The notes: a model not told the origin generated them from the letters alone. A DNA stretch of 64,000 bases from Linum tenue (GCA_946122785.1 CAMGYJ010000004.1:14406150-14470149); one strand, 5' to 3'; shown: positions 13,201 to 24,724, counted from the stretch's first letter. A program made the numbers and translations.

Positions 13201-13475
13201 CTACAGACGATGCAAATTTTTCAAGGAGTTTGAATCTCCAGGAGATGGGTAATGATGAATCGTCTTTCGTTTGGAAGCTATAACCTACGGTTTTGGGTTC
13301 CATTCGGGGCGGATATTGTGACATCCGTCCCCACTCCGTCCCCGCATTTTGATAATATCGGGTTTTCCCGAACCCGACCCGAGTCCAGTCAAAATATGTT
13401 TTTGCCCGAGTTGACCGGGTCAGGTTCGGGTGGGTAACCGGACTTGCGGTTAATTCTGCCATCCCTAAGTACAAG
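10288..13475 (-). mobile_element. hAT transposon with decayed transposase, 8-bp target duplication
   Basis: The element is 10296-13467 (3172 bp). Left end TAGTGATGGCAACGGG; right end, in reverse, TAGGGATGGCAGAATTA. It is flanked by the perfect 8-bp repeat AGTACAAG at 10288-10295 and 13468-13475. It is the longest member of the family that also includes 7750, 8855 and 16394, and the only one here with transposase sequence, on the minus strand. It is therefore a decayed relative of the source that moved the shorter copies, or a partly deleted copy of it. Confidence 0.9.
10693..12428 (-). pseudogene. hAT transposase (RICESLEEPER/zf-BED type), disrupted
   Basis: A DNA transposase of the plant hAT superfamily. 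Reading 5' to 3' on the minus strand: an N-terminal segment from 12428 leads into a BED zinc finger, with a C-x2-C pair (CNHCKKLLGG) near 12140 and a histidine-rich second half (LRNHLK) near 12090, out of frame with the first. Near 11800-11690 lies the catalytic-core block DITTDMWTASNQ. From 11352 follows the core with RCSTHVLNLIVKTG, CPTRWNSTYYM and WQFAYVICEKLQ. Around 10780 the similarity stops and the hAT dimerisation domain expected at the C-terminus is absent. The break in the zinc finger coincides with a 13-bp tandem duplication (CAAGGGTCAAGTA then CAAGGGTCAAAGT on the minus strand, about 12185-12210). Clearly non-functional. Confidence 0.85.
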
Positions 13476-14105
13476 TTACCAAATATATTCTTGAACTAAC
13501 TAAACAAACAAACTAATTTGAATGACCTAATTACATAATAGGGTGATAAAAAAAATATTTATAGGATTCTTCTCCTAATCCCAAAGAGAAAACTAAACAA
13601 TTTTCCCAAACCTAAAAATAAAACACTAAAACAAAGCCCAAACAAAAACCCAAAAAGAACATGCCCAAACAATTGGCAAAATACACTTTCATAGCCACAA
13701 CTTTGATGTTTGTGACAAATATAGTCACAACTATCGAAATACACAAAAAAACAATTCAGTCCATCCATTTAACGGTCTCAGTTAACAGTATGACTGGACT
13801 GACGGAATATCTGAGTAGGCAAAATTCCGTCCCCACCAATATATGTGGATTAACAGAAAAATAAAAAAAAGGAAAATGCTGGGATTTATCTTTAAAAATT
13901 TTAACTAAAAATTGATAAATGGAAACCCTGCAGAACGCCTAATTGTGCGTCTTCTTCTCGTCCTAGAACCCTTCCATCACCAAGCTCCAAATACTCCGAC
14001 AAAACCTTCATATGCTTCCTTTGACGACGATTGGCGTAAGTAGATTTAGAAGCCACTGGGTTCTTCCTGAACGGTGTCTAGCTTACCTCGTCATCCTCTT
14101 CCCCG
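13476..14105. other. Mixed relic DNA, possible Mutator-type terminus
   Basis: From about 13674, the words GGCAAAATACACTTTCATAG and GTGACAAATATAGTCACAAC resemble one common end type of plant Mutator-like elements, but no partner end or target duplication is visible. 13920-14100 has a higher GC content and could be a fragment of a gene 5' region. No protein is assignable. Confidence 0.3.
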
Positions 14106-14400
14106 CACTACAAGAAACAACACCTACCGACACAAATTCCTAGCCACGGTTATTTCAATTGTGGCTGGTATACTAAAACAACCACGGACGTTATTATCAT
14201 GAAGCTAACCATAACTTAATTATATTCTAGAGTTACAAATGAAAAATAGCGAAGCTAAAAAATGTTTATAGTTTTGAGGCATAAGTGTTGTGGCAATAAT
14301 GAGTGTTTTAGCTACTAAATTACCCGCCACAACTTAAATTCATAGCTGTTGGTAAATTTATTGCCTTAAAAGCATTTATTCATTGCTATACTTCTTACAT
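14106..14400. mobile_element. CACTA (En/Spm) transposon terminus
   Basis: CACTACAAGAAA at 14106-14117 is the canonical CACTA terminal inverted repeat. It is followed by short, inversely repeated subterminal words (AGCCACGGTTATTTCAATTG then GTGGCT; later GCCACAACTT), as expected for transposase-binding subterminal repeats. The opposite terminus is not secure: GGTAGTG at 18137-18143 is a weak candidate, and the element may extend past the transposase remnants at 18.9-23.0 kb, whose 3' end points towards this terminus. Confidence 0.6.
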
Positions 14401-14998
14401 TTTGCCATGTTAAAGAAATTGTGGCATGGTGAACAAGACTATGACCTTAATTATTATTTACAGTATATGATATGTGCATAGTTATACATATTCATAGCTT
14501 AAATTTATTAGGGATGACTTTTTTGTGCTAATTTTGTGGCAATAATAAGTGTATTAGGATCTTAAAACCATTCCAACCAATAGGAGGAGGAGAGATAATC
14601 ATTATTAATCATTGTCTAACTACCTACAATGACAGAAATGGAATATAATTACTAATTAATGTATTATTAATTAGAAGGAAAATCATCTCTCTCCTAATTC
14701 GGCAACTATTTTAATATGGAAATTACAAATATAAATTCGAAAATGATATTTAATGTTTTAAAAAAGGAATTTTAAAATAAAAATTGCCCACTTTCCTTTT
14801 CTATAGCGACTTTTAATATCATTATTAATATTTAAAATGGTATTATTAACATTTGTTAAATGTATTATTAATTATTATTGATAATAAATGTATTATTAAT
14901 TATTATTAATATTGTAAATGTTTACATCTAAACATTGATAATGACACTCTTAATCATTAATAACTAAGTTGTGTTGGCGTTAAAAATACAAGCAAAAT
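14401..14998. repeat. AT-rich degenerate repeats of the CACTA-like region
   Basis: Runs of CATTATTAAT, ATTAATAATG and TAATAACTAAG recur irregularly, most clearly at 14820-14960. The same word set reappears at 17062-17900, on the far side of two younger insertions. No gene. Confidence 0.45.
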
Positions 14999-16383
14999 TG
15001 ACACGCTAAAACACAACACCTAACAATGGCCAAGTGTAACCAATGAAAGGGACTGCAGCATAGTGACACAAGTAATAAATATCGAATCCACGGGTCTCTA
15101 GAGTTACTATTACTCAGCTTCAGTTCATTATCTAGCAAACTAGATTAAGGATTGATTTATAAACTACTCTACTAACTACTCTACTAATTACAAGTTGGGA
15201 ACTCACTTAGGTATGATTCTCCCTAGCTCCTCAATTAGGTCCAAGTTGCAATTACCTTTGGTTGATCTACTGTTGATTAAACTGCGAAAGATCCTAAATT
15301 AGCTTGGAATCTCTTAAGCTGACCAAGCCCTCTTAGTCCAACTACCCGGCAGACGACTAGTCTTCACCAGGATAGAAAGCTGAGGCCATGAACACAGAAC
15401 TCCACTACTGGAATGAATTCCAGTACAAAGCAGTGAATTGATTGACTCTCGCACAACCAATTCACCACTATCAATCAAGGAAGCTCTCTTAACCTAATCA
15501 GATTCTATCTATCATAGGTTAAAGCAGAAATCAAGAGAATTTGATCAAGATTCAATTGACTCAATAAATCATGCATCAATCGATTATAATCAAACAATAT
15601 AGCATCCAAAACTTCATACAAGAAAGATCCTAACACATGGAACTAGGGTTCCTCAAAACCTAAGTGAAGGGAAGTTACTTCATAGAGAAGAGAGAGACTG
15701 CAGAAATCTGATCTAGATCTTCAATCTCCATCCCCAAGCTTGATTCCCGAGCTCCAATGGCGAAGAAATCCTCCAAAATAGCTCCAAGAATGTTCCCAAG
15801 TCGCTCTCTCTAGGGTTCGTCCCTTGGGTGTTTGGGAACCAAAAACCCATCTCTCTCCTTTCCTTTTGCTGAAAATCGGGTTTTAAACAGAAATTCCCGA
15901 TCACGCGGCCAGGCTACACGGCCGTGTGGCTTTCCCAGCTGCCCGTGTGAAGGCTCGGTGATTTCCACACGGCCACGACCCACACGGCCGTGTGAAGTTC
16001 CAGGATGCCTGTGTGGCTTACCCAGCCTCTGTTTAATGCTTCATTTCTCCCTCGTCCGGACTCCGAATTAGTCGTCGTTTGATCCCAGACGCTCGTAGTC
16101 TCGTCCTCTTTCTTTTCATGACAAAATTCCATAATTATTGGTCCATAATATGAGGTAGAAGTCCATTATTCCTCAGGTCATGCTCGTGTTTCTTCTCCCG
16201 AATTGCCAAATGATCTCCGATTGACTTGAAACTTGCTCCTATGCTTCAGTTTACATGCTAGGACCTGAAATGTGACAAAGGAACACAACCTAGCGTAAAA
16301 TAGTCCAAGAAAGCAGAAACTCAAGCCAAAATGAAGAAGAAACGAGGGTGCAAACATGTGCAAATCCGATGTTATAAAAAAAT
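14994..16383 (-). repeat. Solo LTR of the Athila-like family, 5-bp target duplication
   Basis: The LTR is 14999-16378 (about 1380 bp). It aligns with the LTRs at 23358 and 29698: both start TGAC, share GGCCAAGTGTAACCA, share a block with ACTCGGTGAATT-type words and the ACACGGCCGTGT palindromes (15915-15926 and 15977-15988), and end with a CG-ATG/ATCG-TTAT motif. The pentamer AAAAT occurs at 14994-14998 and again at 16379-16383. Joining the flanks restores a repeat word seen elsewhere in the host region (GCAAAATCATTGATAATG). No internal region remains, so the element was reduced by LTR-LTR recombination. Confidence 0.7.
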
Positions 16384-16385
16384 CA

Positions 16386-17061
16386 TTGATAATTAGGGAT
16401 GGCAATGGGTAGGGTTGGGTCAGGTTTATCCGTAAAAAAAACCCGGGGTAAAACCTACTGGGTTTGAAAAACTCAAACCCATCCCAACCCGCTGGGTATC
16501 AGCGGGTTCATGGGTACCCATGGGTTTTTGTTGTAAAAAATTCACAATAACAAGTTCCTATCAAAATTAACGTCAAATATCAATCTCTCAATACAAATTA
16601 TCCATATATAAAACATCATTCTAGAAAATTCAAGCAAATCACAAATTAACTATACAAATTGTTCAACACCAATCTAGAAAACTCAAGAAAATTGAAGCAA
16701 ATCACAAATTATCCATAAATAACATGATTAATTGAAAGCTTCTTCCTTTCAAATTATCCATAAATTAACATCAAATTCATTCTACAACTAGAAAGAAAAA
16801 ATTAGACATGTCTCCACAAACATAAATAAGATTAGTTGTTTAGAATATGAAATATGTCGAGAAAATTAATTATATGGGTGTGGCGGGTACCCATGGGCCG
16901 GGTTTACCTAAACCCAAACCCAACCCAACCCAGTGAATAGTGAACGAGTTTAAAGTCAAACCCGGCCCAAAACCGGCCAACGCGGATTTTACCCGCGTTG
17001 ACCGGGTTGGATCGGGTGGGTACCCATGTGTTCGGATTTTATTGCCATCCCTATTGATAAT
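16386..17061. mobile_element. Non-autonomous hAT element with 8-bp target duplication
   Basis: The element is 16394-17053 (660 bp) with left end TAGGGATGGCAATGGGTAGG and right end, in reverse, TAGGGATGGCAATAAAAT. It is flanked by the perfect direct repeat TTGATAAT at 16386-16393 and 17054-17061. It inserted three bases after the solo LTR target duplication, inside the same repeat array. The GC-rich subterminal GGGTACCCATGGGT words match the other family members; there is no coding sequence. Confidence 0.92.
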
Positions 17062-18143
17062 GATTGCATCTAAATGAATAATACCATAGTGCATATTATT
17101 AATAATTTTCTTCTCAAAATATTGATAAAGATATAAAAACTATTAAAAGCTAACTCATGTTTCATTTAAAACGCAAACAAAATAATTGATACTCAATTGA
17201 TTGATAACATAATTGTGTTTCATTGAAAATAAGCATCAAAACATTAATAATGTCAGCACTCAATGTTAAGTACCAAATATCATCCAAAACTTTCATATGA
17301 ATGTTGCATTTCATTCGAAAATAAAACAAAACATTAACATTGAAAAATGACTCCAGCCGTTAATAGTGACATTGTAAATTATTAATAACTAAGATATGTC
17401 TCTTTCAAATGCAAAGCAAACACGTAAATAGTGATGGGATTTAATGGTTATGAAACATAATATGTGTTATTAATAATTCCTTACAAAAATAATAATACTT
17501 ATAATCTATCCTTAAAATGACAAACATAATCATTAACATTTTGAATAACATTATCATTCATTTGCAACATATTTTTTAACTAGGATGCCTTTTTTCAATG
17601 ATAGAATTCTGGTCAAAACTAATACAAAAATGTTAACAACGATTTGCTTCAATATTAAAAAATTACAACATGTTATTAATACTGATATTGAAAACCGTAT
17701 AAAAATTATGCAAGTCATTGATCATGAATTTGTATTTTGTTGAAACTCAATACAAAATCATTATTCTTCAATGGTAAGTGTAAAAAAATATTAAATTGTT
17801 AAAAACAATGTTTGATTCCGTTCAAAACAAAAACAAAATTATTAATATTTAACATAAAAAATACATCAAACACAAGCCATCATTAATCTATCCATCCATC
17901 CACAATTCACAATTCTTAGCCTCTCAATCTGAACCTCAAAATTTTGGCTCAATTCCAAACAAATCATGAGAGATTGACTAATTTAACTACTGGCGGGGAG
18001 GGAATATTGTTAATAAAATTGGATGGATTATTAAATATTAATAATTTAAATGATAAGCAATTATCATTCGTAGGTTACCTTGTCGTTGGCAACATCATGT
18101 TAAAATGTTGATAATTCTAGTCCAAACTTTAATTATGGTAGTG
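17062..18143. repeat. Degenerate minisatellite-like repeats of the CACTA-like region
   Basis: An imperfect unit of roughly 70-90 bp recurs, built from words such as CATTAATAATG, GTGTTTCATT, AAACGCAAACAAAA and TAATAACTAAG. Clear occurrences lie at 17160-17260, 17270-17350, 17370-17440 and 17455-17530. It continues the array seen before 14998. At 18137-18143 GGTAGTG could be a mutated CACTA end. No gene. Confidence 0.45.
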
Positions 18144-18865
18144 CCTAACATTGATACGCTGGAGGAATATTCTCCCAGTCTTTATGCCTCCCTCCTTTCC
18201 TTCCCTACTTCCCCGACCATCAGCAGCTCGAGATTACTCGACCGCCACGGTCGGCTGCAGTATTGGAGACACGCAGGATAAAAGTATTGAAAACATTGGG
18301 AAAAAACCCGAACATATTGAACTCCTTAAAATCCGGTCACTCTCTCCAGTAATTAATTTTAATAATACTCTAATACCGTAATTATCCTTAACTACCCCGT
18401 AACCATTAACCAAATATTAACTACCTTAAATACTTTCCGCCAATAGAAATCACTTAAGATTCTTCTTAAGTTTCTAGTTTTAAGGACCTGAACTCATCCC
18501 TTGTTGTCATGTACTGAAGAAAAAATCTAATAACAAAAGTGATTTAATAATTTTGTTCATACTCCAGTAAATAGATAAAAAAGTTTAAAATAAAAGAATA
18601 CCTTACAGTTACCCAAAAAATACCAACTTATAAAAAAGACATAACAATACATATTGTTATGTAGAATGTTTTTTGCAATATAAAGCATCTACACTAGTGC
18701 ACTACATGAAACATAGAATGAAAGAAGGAATCCATAGGACTAGAACCGCCAACTCAAAGTCGAAATCCTATGCTGATACTGCTAGCTCAATGGTTTGTTG
18801 GTCACGAGATGAAAATTGTACTTGTTGCATGTGAATACATTTATTATTAATTGAGTAAAAGACCT
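18144..18865. other. No gene recognised
   Basis: The short ORF 18151-18381 lies in a slightly GC-richer patch but is not assignable. The rest is AT-rich. Confidence 0.35.
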
Positions 18866-19262
18866 TCATTTGTATATTCAAAGCAGAAAGAATTAAATTC
18901 ATAAATTAACATTTTTACCTTATAACAAGAAGTCGTCATTATCTTCAGACTCGTCGGAACTCTATCCTCCATCTGCAATGTTCTCACTATGACTGCTATT
19001 ATCATCAGAATCATCACGTGCCTCATCATTTTCCTCCCAATCATCTAGTTCATTGCCTTGAACAAGATTATGGTTTGGATAATTGGTTGCAGATTTCTCT
19101 TGTTGAAAAGCCTCTTCTTGTTCATATGATTGTTCATCAACTGACTCCTCAGAGAAGTGATCAAAAGAACTTTGAGATTGACCTTTCTAAACAACAATCC
19201 AATTAGGATTAGATCCATCTTGAACATAAAATACTTGTTCCACCTGGGAGGCAAGGACATAT

Positions 19263-19870
19263 TGATGTGATCCTCCAGAGCGATCAAAAACCCCTCATTG
19301 GAGTCACCAGCATTGGAGTCCAAGAAGAAGGGTCCAACTCAGCAGAAGGAAGAAAGGAATTACTTGAGGACTAAGTCATTGCTTTTGGCCAGATTCTTGG
19401 AAGATTCTTTCTTCATTTCTTTTCCCTTTTGGGCGGATCATTGCTTTATTTCCTTCTCCTTTTGCACGGATCATTGATTTATTTCCTTTCCCTTTTGGTA
19501 TTTGCATTCCTTATTTGATAGAGAGGATTATTAAGTTTTAAATAAGCGTAGATACATTGTTCTGTAACCTCTATAAATAGAGGAGGAATTGCCTATGGGA
19601 AGGCGAACTTTGATGACTATTGATATTTCCTTGTTCTTTGAGCTTTAGGCTTGAGAATTTTCTGCTTTGTATCAATCAAGTTTTCCCCTTGATTGTGGTC
19701 AAGCTTCTACCCTATATTGATAGAGCCTTCTCCCAATTTCGTGTTGAGATTGCACTTTCAATTCCATACTATCCCCAAACAAACAAAAACCCCAAAAAAT
19801 CTCTTTTCCGGTTTGTTCTTGGAGCTGCGTTACTTTGATAACTACGGGTACCGGGTCCGTGCTCGTATCA
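19263..19870 (+). repeat. 5' LTR of the gag-protease element
   Basis: 608 bp. Contains the promoter-like sequence CTCTATAAATAGAGG at about 19570, i.e. a TATA box, about 300 bp before the LTR end. Confidence 0.9.
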
Positions 19871-19872
19871 AG

Positions 19873-19884
19873 TGGTATCAGAGC
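19873..19884 (+). other. Primer-binding site, initiator tRNA-Met type
   Basis: TGGTATCAGAGC, two bases after the LTR end, is complementary to the 3' end of plant initiator tRNA-Met. Confidence 0.88.
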
Positions 19885-20020
19885 CCGGTTCAACGCAGTG
19901 GCAGGATCGAAAGCGAGAGGACCTGTTGCTTGTCGAACGAGGTCCAAATATCCGATTGCAGAACGCAGAGAAGAGGAAGAATCACTCTCTAAAGAAGAAA
20001 CCCTAATAGAAGAACCAGTC

Positions 20021-21797
20021 ATGGGAGAGCAGAGTCAGAATCTTGCAGAAGCTATGAAGTTGCTTGCCGCGCAGATGGCACAGATGGGAGCGTTGCTTCA
20101 GGCCCAACAGGACGCTACCAAAGGTCAGCTGGTTGAGACGAATCAGCGACTGGACACCCTAATCACTAGGTTGGAGATGCAACCAATGGGTAATCCACTA
20201 CCACCAGAGAATCCAGCAGTTGTCGTAGCTCAGACTGGATCTTCGAACCAAGAGGGTCCAAGAGCAAATCGAGTGTATCAAGCTTTTCCTGAGACCCCAG
20301 ATTGGCAGGTGCAGAGGCGCCAATACACGGAGCAACGTCGTCAGGTAATTCCACAGAACAGACCTCCATTTTATGACTATGATAATGATGATTATGAGTA
20401 TGGAAGAAGACCACCGGAAGTAGGAGGTTATGGCGTTGAACCGATTCGAGGGATTAAGCTCTCAATCCCATCGTTTCAAGGCACTAATAGTGCATCAGCT
20501 TACCTCGACTGGGAGAGGAAGATGATTATGTTTTTCCAGTGCAATCCTTACCCAGAACATCAGAAAGTTATTATAGCCACATGAGTTTACAGATTATGCG
20601 GCTGCTTGGTGGGAAAAGATTCATCAACGACGAAGAAGGAATCTGCAACCTGAAGTTTCTACTTGGGCAGAACTCCGAGGTTTGATGCGTGATCGGTTTG
20701 TTCCTCCTTTCTATCAGAGAGATCTCCATGATTCCTTGCAAGGAATTCGACAAGGAACGCGCTCTGTTGATGAGTACTTCAAGGAGGTGGAACTGCTCAT
20801 GATGAGAGCAGATGTGAGGGAGGACAAGGAAGCAATGATTGCTCGTTTTCTACATGGGCTTAACAGAGAAATCAAGAATGAAGTGGAGCTTCGTCAGTTT
20901 GTGGAATTGGAGGAGGCGGTGCATTTAGCCATGAAGGTAGAGAGGCAGTTGAAGATGAACTCGGGAAGAAGGTACCCACCTTCACCCAAACCTATTGCAG
21001 AGAACATTCCTGAGGCTAACAGAAATCACCCTAATCAAGAAGGAGACAAGCCAGCTGCCAGGAACACATCCCCAGTCATTCAAGCCAAGAATGAAGGGTC
21101 AACGGGAAGCATCCAATGCTTCAAGTGTTTTGGTCGAGGTCACAAGGCTAATCAATGCCCCAACAAGAAGGCTCTTGTCTTGAGAGATGGAGAGTACTTT
21201 TCTGAAGAGGAGTGTGAAGAGAAGCCGATGGGGGAGGGACTCGACCGCTATTATGATGATGACGATGTGGATGAGCACATCGAGGCTGAAAGGCCTCCAG
21301 CAGGTAAACTTCTGGGAGTGAATCGCAGAGCCTTATCTATTGAAGCTTACACGGAGACGGAGCAGAGGGATAATCTCTTCCACTCTCGTTGCTTAGTCGA
21401 TGGGAAAGTGTTGTCCGTGGTCATCGATGGTGGTAGCTGCACCAATGTGATTAGTCTCGACGCAGTCAAGAAGCTGGGATTGAGCACCATCAAGCATCCT
21501 CAACCTTACACCCTGCATTGGTTGAACGACTATGGGAATATCAAAGTCAATAAGAAGGCTAAGGTTTGCTTTCATATCGGTGATTATACAGATGAAATTT
21601 GGTGTGATGTTGCTCCAATGCAGGCTGCTCATCTCTTATTGGGTCGTCCATGGCAATTTGACCGGGAGGTTATTCATGATGGAAGACACAATAGCTACCG
21701 TTTCAAGAAAGGAGATCGGAAGTTTCTGTTGAATCCATTGTCACCAGCTGAGGTCCGAGAAGATCAACAACAATTGGCAATTAGTTGGGCCATGTAG
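20021..21797 (+). pseudogene. Gag polyprotein with CCHC knuckle and aspartic protease, one frameshift
   Basis: Start chosen at the ATG at 20021, after the PBS; the open frame upstream is LTR sequence. The N-terminal part is coiled-coil-like (QSQNLAEAMKLLAAQMAQM). A retrotransposon gag domain starts near 20460 (SIPSFQG...YLDWERKM), continues through AAAWWEKIH and RDLHDSLQGIRQG, and ends with FLHGLNREI. A CCHC zinc knuckle CFKCFGRGHKANQC lies at about 21118. The protease has VVIDGGSCTNVIS near 21420 and LLGRPW near 21640. One extra base near 20582 shifts the frame between the two parts of gag, giving a TGA there. The stop at 21795 lies just after the protease, so no polymerase was ever encoded in this copy. 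Confidence 0.88.
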
Positions 21798-21967
21798 AAA
21801 GGGAGTGCAAGTGGCTCGAAGTCTGAGGACAGAAGTGGAAATCATCTCATTGCTCGAAGGAACATGTTGACTGCACTAAGGAGAATTTCATTTAGAAATT
21901 CAGTTGATTTTGTCTCTTGCAGTAAAGCACAAGCTTTGAGGGCAAAGCTTCTTCAACGAGGAGGGAC

Positions 21968-22575
21968 TGATGTGATCCTCCAGAGCGATCAAAAACCCTT
22001 CATTGGAGTCACCAGCATTGGAGTCCAAGAAGAAGGGTCCAACTCAGCAGAAGGAAGAAAGGAATTACTTGAGGACTAAGTCATTGCTTTTGGCCAGATT
22101 CTTGGAAGATTCTTTCTTCATTTATTTTCCCTTTTGGGCGGATCATTGCTTTATTTCCTTCTCCTTTTGCACGGATCATTGATTTATTTCCTTTCCCTTT
22201 TGGTATTTGCATTCCTTATTTGATAGAGAGGATTATTAAGTTTTAAATAAGCGTAGATACATTGTTTTGTAACCTCTATAAATAGAGGAGGAATTGCCTA
22301 TGGGAAGGCGGACTTTGATGACTATTGATATTTCCTTGTTCTTTGAGCTTTAGGCTTGAGAATTTTCTGCTTTGTATCAATCAAGTTTTCCCCTTGATTG
22401 TGGTCAAGCTTCTACCCTATATTGATAGAGCCTTCTCCCAATTTCGTGTTGAGATTGCACTTTCAATTCCATACTATCCCCAAACAAACAAAACCCCCTA
22501 AAAATCTCTTTTCCGGTTTGTTCTTGGAGCTGCGTTACTTTGATAACTACAGGTACCGGGTCCGTGCTCGTATCA
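21968..22575 (+). repeat. 3' LTR of the gag-protease element
   Basis: 608 bp, the same length as the left LTR and almost identical to it. Ends CTCGTATCA directly before the CATAT target duplication. Confidence 0.9.
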
Positions 22576-22979
22576 CATATGGCTCATTTGTCACGAGCTT
22601 ACGAGATGTATTAACACTAACAAAGCCATATTTGTCGACCTTCACTCCCTGTCAATATTCTCAACATCCCACCATTCACATTTGAACATTACAACCCTGT
22701 TTCCTCCCAAATATTGAAGCTCAATTATTTTAGTCAAAACTCCATAGTAATCAACAACCTTAGCACCCATAAGCCCCTTTAACAAGATGCCACTATTTTG
22801 TTTGACTTTTCTAGTTTCATGTTTTTGGGTATGAAATCTGAAACCATTGATCACATATCCATTGAACCTCTCAACACCATATAGAGGACCTCGAGCTAAT
22901 GATAATAATTCTGCTCTCAGCTGTACATCTTTTTTTGTACATAATTGTGATGCCTATAAAAAGTAGCAAATATTTAATC

Positions 22980-23357
22980 ATATATATATATATGGGGAGT
23001 TCTACGGTACCCAGGGTGAAATCCGGGGTAACGCATACCTTGAGTAAGAAAACAATATCTAGAACTTGAATTGATTGATCTTTCGAACATGATACTATAC
23101 TCTAACCCTTATAGATTAAAATCTAGGTCTTAATTCTCTGAATCTTATACCCAAGATCAATTTAACTAGAAACAATAATCGACGGTTATGATTCGCCCAA
23201 ATATAGGCAAAAAATCAATGCACTATCTTAGGGTTTATAGTTTATGATTTAGATAATTAGGACCTAGGGTTCACTCATTAAGGGTTAGGGTATAGTATCA
23301 TGCCCAAAAATTCTGCTAATTCGAGGTCTAGATAGCGTTTTTCATACTTAAGGTATG
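22980..23357. mobile_element. Foldback MITE in a (TA)n tract, right end lost
   Basis: After (TA)n, the element begins at 22994 with GGGGAGTTCTACGGTACCC and then TCCGGGGTAACGCATACCTT. The arm is mirrored at 23275-23357: CATGATACTATACTCTAACC near 23087 pairs with GGGTTAGGGTATAGTATCATG near 23285, and CATACCTTGAGTA pairs with TACTTAAGGTATG. The outermost 35 or so bases of the right arm are missing, replaced at 23358 by the Athila-like element. Its first bases resemble the ends of the 20.7-kb element at 40432 (TTCTAYNGTACCC then a CCGGGGTA block), so they are distant relatives. Confidence 0.65.
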
Positions 23358-24705
23358 TGACTCACTCCTACTGTCACTCTAGAAATTGGCCAAGTGTAAC
23401 CACTTCCTAAAGCGTAGTATAGCGGGTTTGGGTTTTAATGTCAACCCGGGTCCTAGATGTGATGACTACTCAGTGAATTCGTATTATCTAGCAATGAAAC
23501 TTTAGTGAAGGTCTAAACTAACAAGCAAGCAAAGCAACTAAACGGTTTTTTTCAGGTTAAGAGAGGTCACCCGGATATGGTTCCCCCTAGTCTGCAGTTA
23601 AGCCGGATTGTAATTACCAAGTTCAATTTCTATGATAGTTATACTGCGGAAGGTTCTCAAACAGTCTGAAGTCTCGAATAAAGGTCTTCAGACCCTCTCA
23701 ATCTGAGTCTCTAGCGGGCGACTAACCTCCACCGGAGTAAACAGATTGAGGCCCCATGAACAAAACCTCCACTACCGAATTGAATTCGGTACAGAATAGT
23801 GAATTGGCTCCTCGACTAAAGTCACCAATTCACTACCTTCAATTAAGGATACTCTATTAACCTAGGCAGATATTCTCATTCTAGGTTAAAGCAGAAACAA
23901 CAGGAATTTGATCAGGATTCATGCCATTCAATCATTCAAACCTCAATCGAATATAATCAATTCATAGAAACAGTACTTGGGTTCATACAATCAATCCCAA
24001 CATACAGAACTAGGGTTTCCCACACCCAGATGAATGGGAGAACTACTCCATGGAGAAAGAAGCAAAAGCAGAATCAGACGCGGAAATCATACTGTGAAGA
24101 TGGATTTCTGCTCCTGGACGTTGAATCGGCACTTCTCCAAGCTCAAGCCAAGCTCCAATGGTGTTGAAGATCAAGCTAGGGCACTTGGGGACTCTTGTTC
24201 GTCGCTTTCTCTCTCTAGGAATCGCTCTGTCTCTCTAAAACTCGAATCCCCTCTCAATTTGGCTGAAATCTGCCTAAAAGGGCATCACTGGCCAGAACAC
24301 GGTCGAGGGCACGACCGTGTTCTGGCCCAGCCCGCCCGTGTTTTGGAGTCGGCATAAAAACACGGCCACTTGCATTGTGAAAACACGGGCGTGTTCTGTG
24401 CAAAACACGGCCGTGTTCTGACTCAGGCCTGCCCGTGTTTTTTAGCTGGTTCAAGCCACCCTTGGGGAGTCTCGGCGGTAAAAACACGGCCGTGTTCTGA
24501 GGGCCTCCTGCCCGTGTTTTGGCCCTGGCTCGTCCAAACGACTTCCAAACGATCCGAAACTCGCGCTTGGCCTTCCTTTTGACGCCTGGGACCTGAAATA
24601 GGACAAAGTAGCACAACCCGGCGTAAAATAGGCCAAAACACACAACCATGCTCCGCAAATGGATAAGAAATAGGGGTATAAAATCATGCAATTACATCGT
24701 TATCA
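23358..24705 (-). repeat. 3' LTR of the Athila-like element
   Basis: 1348 bp; on the minus strand it starts TGATAACGATG and ends GAGTGAGTCA. It contains a cluster of ACACGGCCGTGT-type palindromes at 24290-24530. The long ORFs inside (for example 24254-24691) are repeated unchanged in the other LTR and read through these palindromes, so they are not genes. Confidence 0.9.
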
Positions 24706-24720
24706 AACTCCCCCACACTT
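24706..24720 (-). other. Terminal polypurine tract of the Athila-like element
   Basis: On the minus strand AAGTGTGGGGGAGTT lies directly before the LTR start TGATAA. This is the classic plus-strand priming site of plant Athila/Tat elements. Confidence 0.85.
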
Positions 24721-24724
24721 AACC

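Larger units (their letters stand above)
19258..22580 (+). mobile_element. Complete gag-protease-only LTR retrotransposon (TR-GAG-like)
   Basis: The element is 19263-22575 (3313 bp) with two 608-bp LTRs (19263-19870 and 21968-22575), each running TGATGTGATCC to CTCGTATCA. It is flanked by the pentamer CATAT at 19258-19262 and 22576-22580. A primer-binding site for initiator tRNA-Met follows the left LTR; a purine-rich tract (GAGGAGGGAC) precedes the right LTR. The interior (2097 bp) encodes only gag and an aspartic protease, with no reverse transcriptase, RNase H or integrase. About seven or eight differences separate the LTRs by eye, so insertion is fairly recent. It disrupts the CACTA transposase remnant. 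Confidence 0.92.
18866..22980 (-). pseudogene. CACTA transposase remnant (TNP2 / DUF4216-like C-terminal part), split by an LTR element
   Basis: The minus strand carries two pieces of one coding region. The first, 22980 to 22581, encodes FRFHTQKHETRKVKQNSGI, then DYYGVLTKIIELQYLGGN and FKCEWWDVEN: the DUF4216 region near the end of plant TNP2-type CACTA transposases. It is interrupted by the LTR element at 19263-22575 and resumes at 19262 with QVFYVQDGSNPNWIVVQKGQ-like sequence in shifting frames, then an acidic Glu/Asp-rich tail ending near 18866. The catalytic part of TNP2 is not present here. The direction points to the CACTA terminus at 14106, so both may belong to one old element. Several frame breaks exist outside the insertion. 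Confidence 0.65.

Noticed and set aside
14830..17900. CRISPR-like array
   Set aside because: Repeat words are irregular in length and spacing, AT-rich, and interrupted by transposons in a plant nuclear context.
18137..18143. GGTAGTG as the second end of the CACTA element at 14106
   Set aside because: It matches the CACTA end over few bases and the 3-bp flanks (CCG and CCT) disagree, so it is noted only as a weak candidate.
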